Positions 18,986 to 22,446 of a stretch of 22,446 nt of DNA are shown piece after piece. The notes below the pieces were generated by a model, which saw nothing but the letters and a program-made list of their open reading frames with translations, did no database searches and was not told the DNA's origin. How positions within the stretch are numbered: position 1 is the first letter of the stretch; each line of letters starts with the position of its first letter. The position numbers and the translations under genes are program-made. Source of the stretch: Guillardia theta CCMP2712 (lineage: Eukaryota; Cryptophyceae; Pyrenomonadales; Geminigeraceae); contig NW_005434399.1 in assembly GCF_000315625.1 (NCBI RefSeq), positions 1-22,446 on the forward strand, read 5' to 3'.

Positions 18986-21900
18986 ATGTATCGAGCGCTT
19001 CCTTTCTTCATGTGCTTCGTGGTAGCTTCAGGGTTTCTCCCTTCCGCTCCACTTCAAGGAAAGCTACCTCCTTCCCTCCCCTCCATCGCCCCTACTCGCT
19101 CCTTCGTCCTTCCCTCCTGCCCTCGGACATGCCCCCTGGCTCCACTTGCCTCCCGGGCTCTAGCGGTGAGGAGGAGCACGCAGGGAGGAGGAGCAGGAGA
19201 GGACCTGGTAGGGACCGACCAAGTGTGCTTCGACGGAGGATGCGTCGTGGAGGACTCGAGCGTTGTGATGCAGGAGCTTGAGGCTGAGCTGCTGGAGCTT
19301 TCAGAGACGGAGAAGCGTCTGAGGAGGGAGGGAGCGCTCATGCTGCTAGACAAGATCCGGAGCTCTGAAGCAGAGGACGCTGCTCCTGCTCCTCCCGCTC
19401 CCGCTCCCGCCCCCTCCCCTCCAGCTGGGCAGCAGAGCGTGATAAGCAGGAAGCTGCAAGGGAGGGACGGGCCGACAGTGTGGAGCGAGTTCGGAGCGCT
19501 GGCGAGTCAGAGGAAGTGCGTGAACTTGGGGCAAGGGTTCCCCGACTGGTCCCCTCCTTCCTTCGTGCGGGACGCAGCAGTGGAGGCGATCATGAAGGGG
19601 ACGAACCAGTACACGAGGACGGCAGGGCACCTCCCGCTCGCCCGCACGCTGGCTGCCCGCTACCGCATGCACCTGGAGCGCGAAGTGCGGGCAGAGACGG
19701 AGGTGGCGGTGACGGTGGGTGCGAGCCAGGCGCTGTACGTGAGTCTGCAGAGCCTGCTGGAGCAGGGAGACGAGGTGCTGCTCATGGAGCCCTTCTTCGA
19801 CCTCTACATGGGTCAGATCCTCCTCGCAGGAGGCAAGCCCGTGTTCGTCCCCCTGGAGCCGACGGAGGAGGGAGAGTGGAAGATAGACATGAAGAAGGTG
19901 GAGGAAAAGGTGAGCAAGAAGACAAGGATCATCGTCCTCAACTCGCCGCACAACCCGACGGGGAAGGTGTTCTCGCTGGCGGAGATGGAGGCGCTGGCGG
20001 AGATCGTGAGGAAGCACGAGAGGATCGTGGTGATTTCTGATGAGGTCTACAAGGTTAGACGACTCTTCTCTCTGCTCCTCCTCGTCCTCTTCCTCCTCTT
20101 CCTTTTCTCTTTCTTCTCCTCCTCTGTCCTGCTTTCCTTCCTCCTCCCCTCTCGCTCTCTTTCCTCTCTCTCCTTCCTCTCTCCCCTCCTCTTCCTCCTC
20201 CTCCTCCTCCCCCTCCTCCTCCTCTCACATCATTTTCCAGTACATCATCCACACGCCCCCCGAGGAGTCGCAGGACACGTTGGGATCGGCGGGTCACGTT
20301 CACTTCGCGCGCCTGCCGGGCATGTGGGACAGAACCTTGACGATCTCAAGCGCCGGGAAGACTTTCTCAGTGACAGGCTGGCAGGTCGGACGTCTCTCCT
20401 GCAACTCCTTTCCTCCTCCTCCTCCTCCTCCTCCTCCATTCCTCCTCCTTCTTCTCCTTCTCCTCCTCCATTCCTCCTCCTTCTTCTCCTTCTCCTCCTC
20501 CATTCCTCCTCCTTCTCCTCCTCCTTCTCCTCCTCCTTCTCCTCCTCCTCCCTCTCCTCCTCTTTTCCTTCTTCATTTCTATTTCATCCTTCTACTCCTG
20601 TTGCTCCTTCTTCCCCCCCCTCCTCTTCTCTCTCCATCTTCTTCTCCCGTCATCTCTCACTGGTGCTCAGGTTGGCTGGATCATCGGACCGAGCAGATAT
20701 CTGCGAGACATCCAGGTCCTCCTCCTCTCCTCTCCCCTCTGTCATGCTCCTGCTCCTGCTCCTGCTCCTTCTGCCGCTCCTGCTCCTGCTCTCAGCTCGT
20801 GCTCCCTCTTTCTCCTGCTGCATCCCTCTCTCTCCCTTCCTCTACCTCCTCATTGTCCCTCACAATTTCTCAGGTTCTTCTGCCGTTCATTCAGTTCTGT
20901 GCTGCCACCCCCATGCAAGACGCGCTGGTCCAAGTGCTGAAGCAAGCGGATCAGGTGCAACTCCTCCACCTGCTTCTGCCCCTGCCCCTGCTGCTGCTCC
21001 TCCTCCTCATCCTGCTGCTGCTGCTGCTGCTGCTGCTCCTTCTACATCCCCCCCCCGTCCTTACCCATTCCCTCTTCCCTCTCTCTCCCCCCCCCCTCCC
21101 CCCAACTATCCTCCTCGTCTCTTTCTTTCCCTACTTTCTTCCTAACGAGTTGGTAGCCCTATGAAGGAGAACGAAATTATTACGATTGGCTGAAGCAGCA
21201 GGTACAAGAGATTTGCACCATCCCGCCTTTTCTCGCCCTCCTGCTCCTCCTCCTGCTCCTCCTGCCCCTCCTGCTCCTCCTCCTGCTCCCTCTCCTCCTC
21301 CTTCTGTTGTGCTAAAACTGTTTCAGTACACGATGAAGAAGGAGAAGCTCGAGGCAGCTTTGAGAGCAGCCAACATCATCCCAATGAAGGTTTGAGGAGG
21401 AGGAGGAGGAGGAGGAGGAGGACTAGAAATGATCATCATTTCTTCAGGGTCAAGGAGGATTCTTTCTTATCGGTGACACTAGAAACGTCAAAGTGCCGCA
21501 GGTACCACCCCCAACTTATCCACTATTGCTGCTCCTCCACCACCACCTCCTCCTCCACCACCACCACCTCCTGCTCCTGCCCCTGCCCTTGCTCTTCCTG
21601 CTCCTCCACCTCCACCTCCTGCTTGTGTTTTTCTGTCCTCCTTTTTCTTTTCTCATCATCCTGCAGGAATATCTTGAAGAATCCACCCCTGCTATGAAGA
21701 CCATGACAAGAGACTGGTATCAGACCCCTCCTGCTCCTGCCCCTGCTCCTGCTCCTGCTCCTGCTCCCTCTTCTCCTCCCTCTCCTCCTCTTCTCCTCCC
21801 TCTCCTCCTCTCGTCCTGATCATCTTCTCCTTAGGGCTCTCTGCCGTTGGCTCGCCAAGGAGCATGGCATCATCTCCATCCCGTCTGTTTTTCTTCTCCT

Positions 21901-22294
21901 CGTTCCCAGCTGACCTTCAGCTGCAGCTGCTCCCCCTTCTACTCCCCGGAGAACCGCCACCTTGCTTCCAACTTCGTGGTATGAGGAGGAGCACGAGCAG
22001 CAGGGGCAGGAGGAGGAGGATGGAAGAGGAGGAGGAGCAGGAGGAGAGGTGGGGAGAGGTTGTAGTGGTGGTGAAGTAGTAGTAGTAGGACGAAGGCGAG
22101 GGCAAGGGCGAGAAGGGCGAGGACGAGAAGCAAGGGGGAGGAAGATAAGGAGACGAGGAGGAGGAGGCGGCGGGGGGTGAGGGGCAGCATTTTTGACGAG
22201 GTCGCAGCGTTTCGCCTTCTGCAAGACCGACGAGACGCTCCAGGAGGCGCTGGAGGCCTTCCGGGTGATCGGACAAGCAGAGCAGAGCAAGTGA
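18986..22294 (+). CDS. plastid-targeted kynurenine/glutamine-type aminotransferase (11 exons)
   Basis: Exons 18986-20053, 20241-20384, 20671-20715, 20874-20954, 21157-21201, 21327-21389, 21448-21501, 21667-21716, 21835-21886, 21910-21978 and 22208-22294 give 585 residues. It is a fold-type I PLP aminotransferase of the KYAT/cysteine-conjugate beta-lyase group, moving amino groups from amino acids such as kynurenine or glutamine to 2-oxo acids. Motifs: VNLGQGFPDW, NSPHNPTGK, ISDEVY (D352, Y355), SSAGKTFSVTGW with PLP lysine K396, and RFAFCKTDETL with the substrate-carboxylate arginine R558. The N-terminus is a signal peptide ending ASGF-LPSAP (F17 at +1), then a Ser/Pro/Arg-rich transit-like region and an unusual acidic helix plus Ala-Pro linker before the enzyme. 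The start at 18986 is chosen because it begins the signal peptide. The junction at 21887-21909 needs a 23-nt intron. Confidence 0.88.
20054..20240 (+). other. CTC-rich intron of the aminotransferase gene
   Basis: A 187-nt intron made almost wholly of C and T, ending TCATTTTCCAG. The next intron (20385-20670, 286 nt) is a similar CTC/TTC microsatellite. Later introns at 20716-20873, 20955-21156, 21202-21326, 21502-21666 and 21717-21834 are also pyrimidine-rich. They generate long poly-Ser/Leu/Pro frames that are not exons. Confidence 0.85.
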
Positions 22295-22446
22295 GAGGAG
22301 GAGGAGGAGGAGGAGGAGGAGGAGGAGGAGGAGAGACGTTGAGAACTTGTCAGAGGGCAGAAGAACAACAAAGGTCGTGCTCCTAACATTCACTGAGTTG
22401 CCTCTCCTTTCCCTCCTCTTTCCTATCACGATCATCCTGCTTCCTC
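22295..22446. other. 3' flank of the aminotransferase gene with GAG repeat
   Basis: A pure GAG run (about 22296-22332) follows directly on the stop codon TGA at 22292-22294. The rest is unique sequence with CCTCTCC words. No gene is seen up to the window edge. Confidence 0.6.

Noticed and set aside
20040-21164. 374-codon plus-strand Ser/Pro/Leu-rich frame
   Set aside because: It crosses several aminotransferase introns and is pyrimidine-repeat translation; the true exons are in phase elsewhere.

Overview
The window is nuclear DNA from an intron-rich eukaryotic microalga. Coding exons are GC-rich and separated by GT-AG introns, many only 42-58 nt long. Other introns are swollen with GAG/CTC-type microsatellites. 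One aminotransferase starts with a signal peptide ending in an ASGF-F-type motif, as in plastid proteins of algae with a red secondary plastid, and there are TTTAGGG-type telomere-like units. A cryptophyte such as Guillardia theta fits best; this is inference, not proof.

I resolved eight genes by joining exons in phase. From left to right: (1) minus strand 4506->177, one 12-exon gene whose 888-residue product joins a BIR zinc domain, a C2 domain, a GAF-like region and a complete HPP-family membrane domain; (2) minus strand 6994->5600, small-subunit ribosomal protein S16/uS9, four exons, with an unusually long first intron; (3) plus strand 8268->10344, NADPH-cytochrome P450 reductase, three exons; (4) plus strand 12439->14888, CPT1-like carnitine O-acyltransferase, two coding exons; (5) minus strand 15234->15010 and (6) plus strand 15764->15973, two short single-pass membrane proteins of unknown role; (7) minus strand about 18107->16072, RNase P/MRP subunit p30 (RPP30), with an uncertain 5' end; (8) plus strand 18986->22294, a plastid-targeted kynurenine/glutamine-type aminotransferase, eleven exons.

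The spacers are not empty. Several carry dispersed GGGTAGGG-like (or reverse complement) motifs with strong strand asymmetry, next to GC-rich palindromic blocks (5421-5550, 7318-7480, 10465-10878). The block at 10465-10878 is a chain of near-perfect short-loop inverted repeats that ends sharply at an AT-rich stretch.

The genes look like unrelated housekeeping and metabolic units rather than a cluster: translation, tRNA processing, P450 electron supply, mitochondrial fatty-acid entry and plastid amino-acid metabolism. The most novel item is the BIR-C2-GAF-HPP fusion. Most long apparent reading frames elsewhere are microsatellite or antisense artefacts. No tRNA, rRNA, CRISPR array or recognisable transposase was seen.
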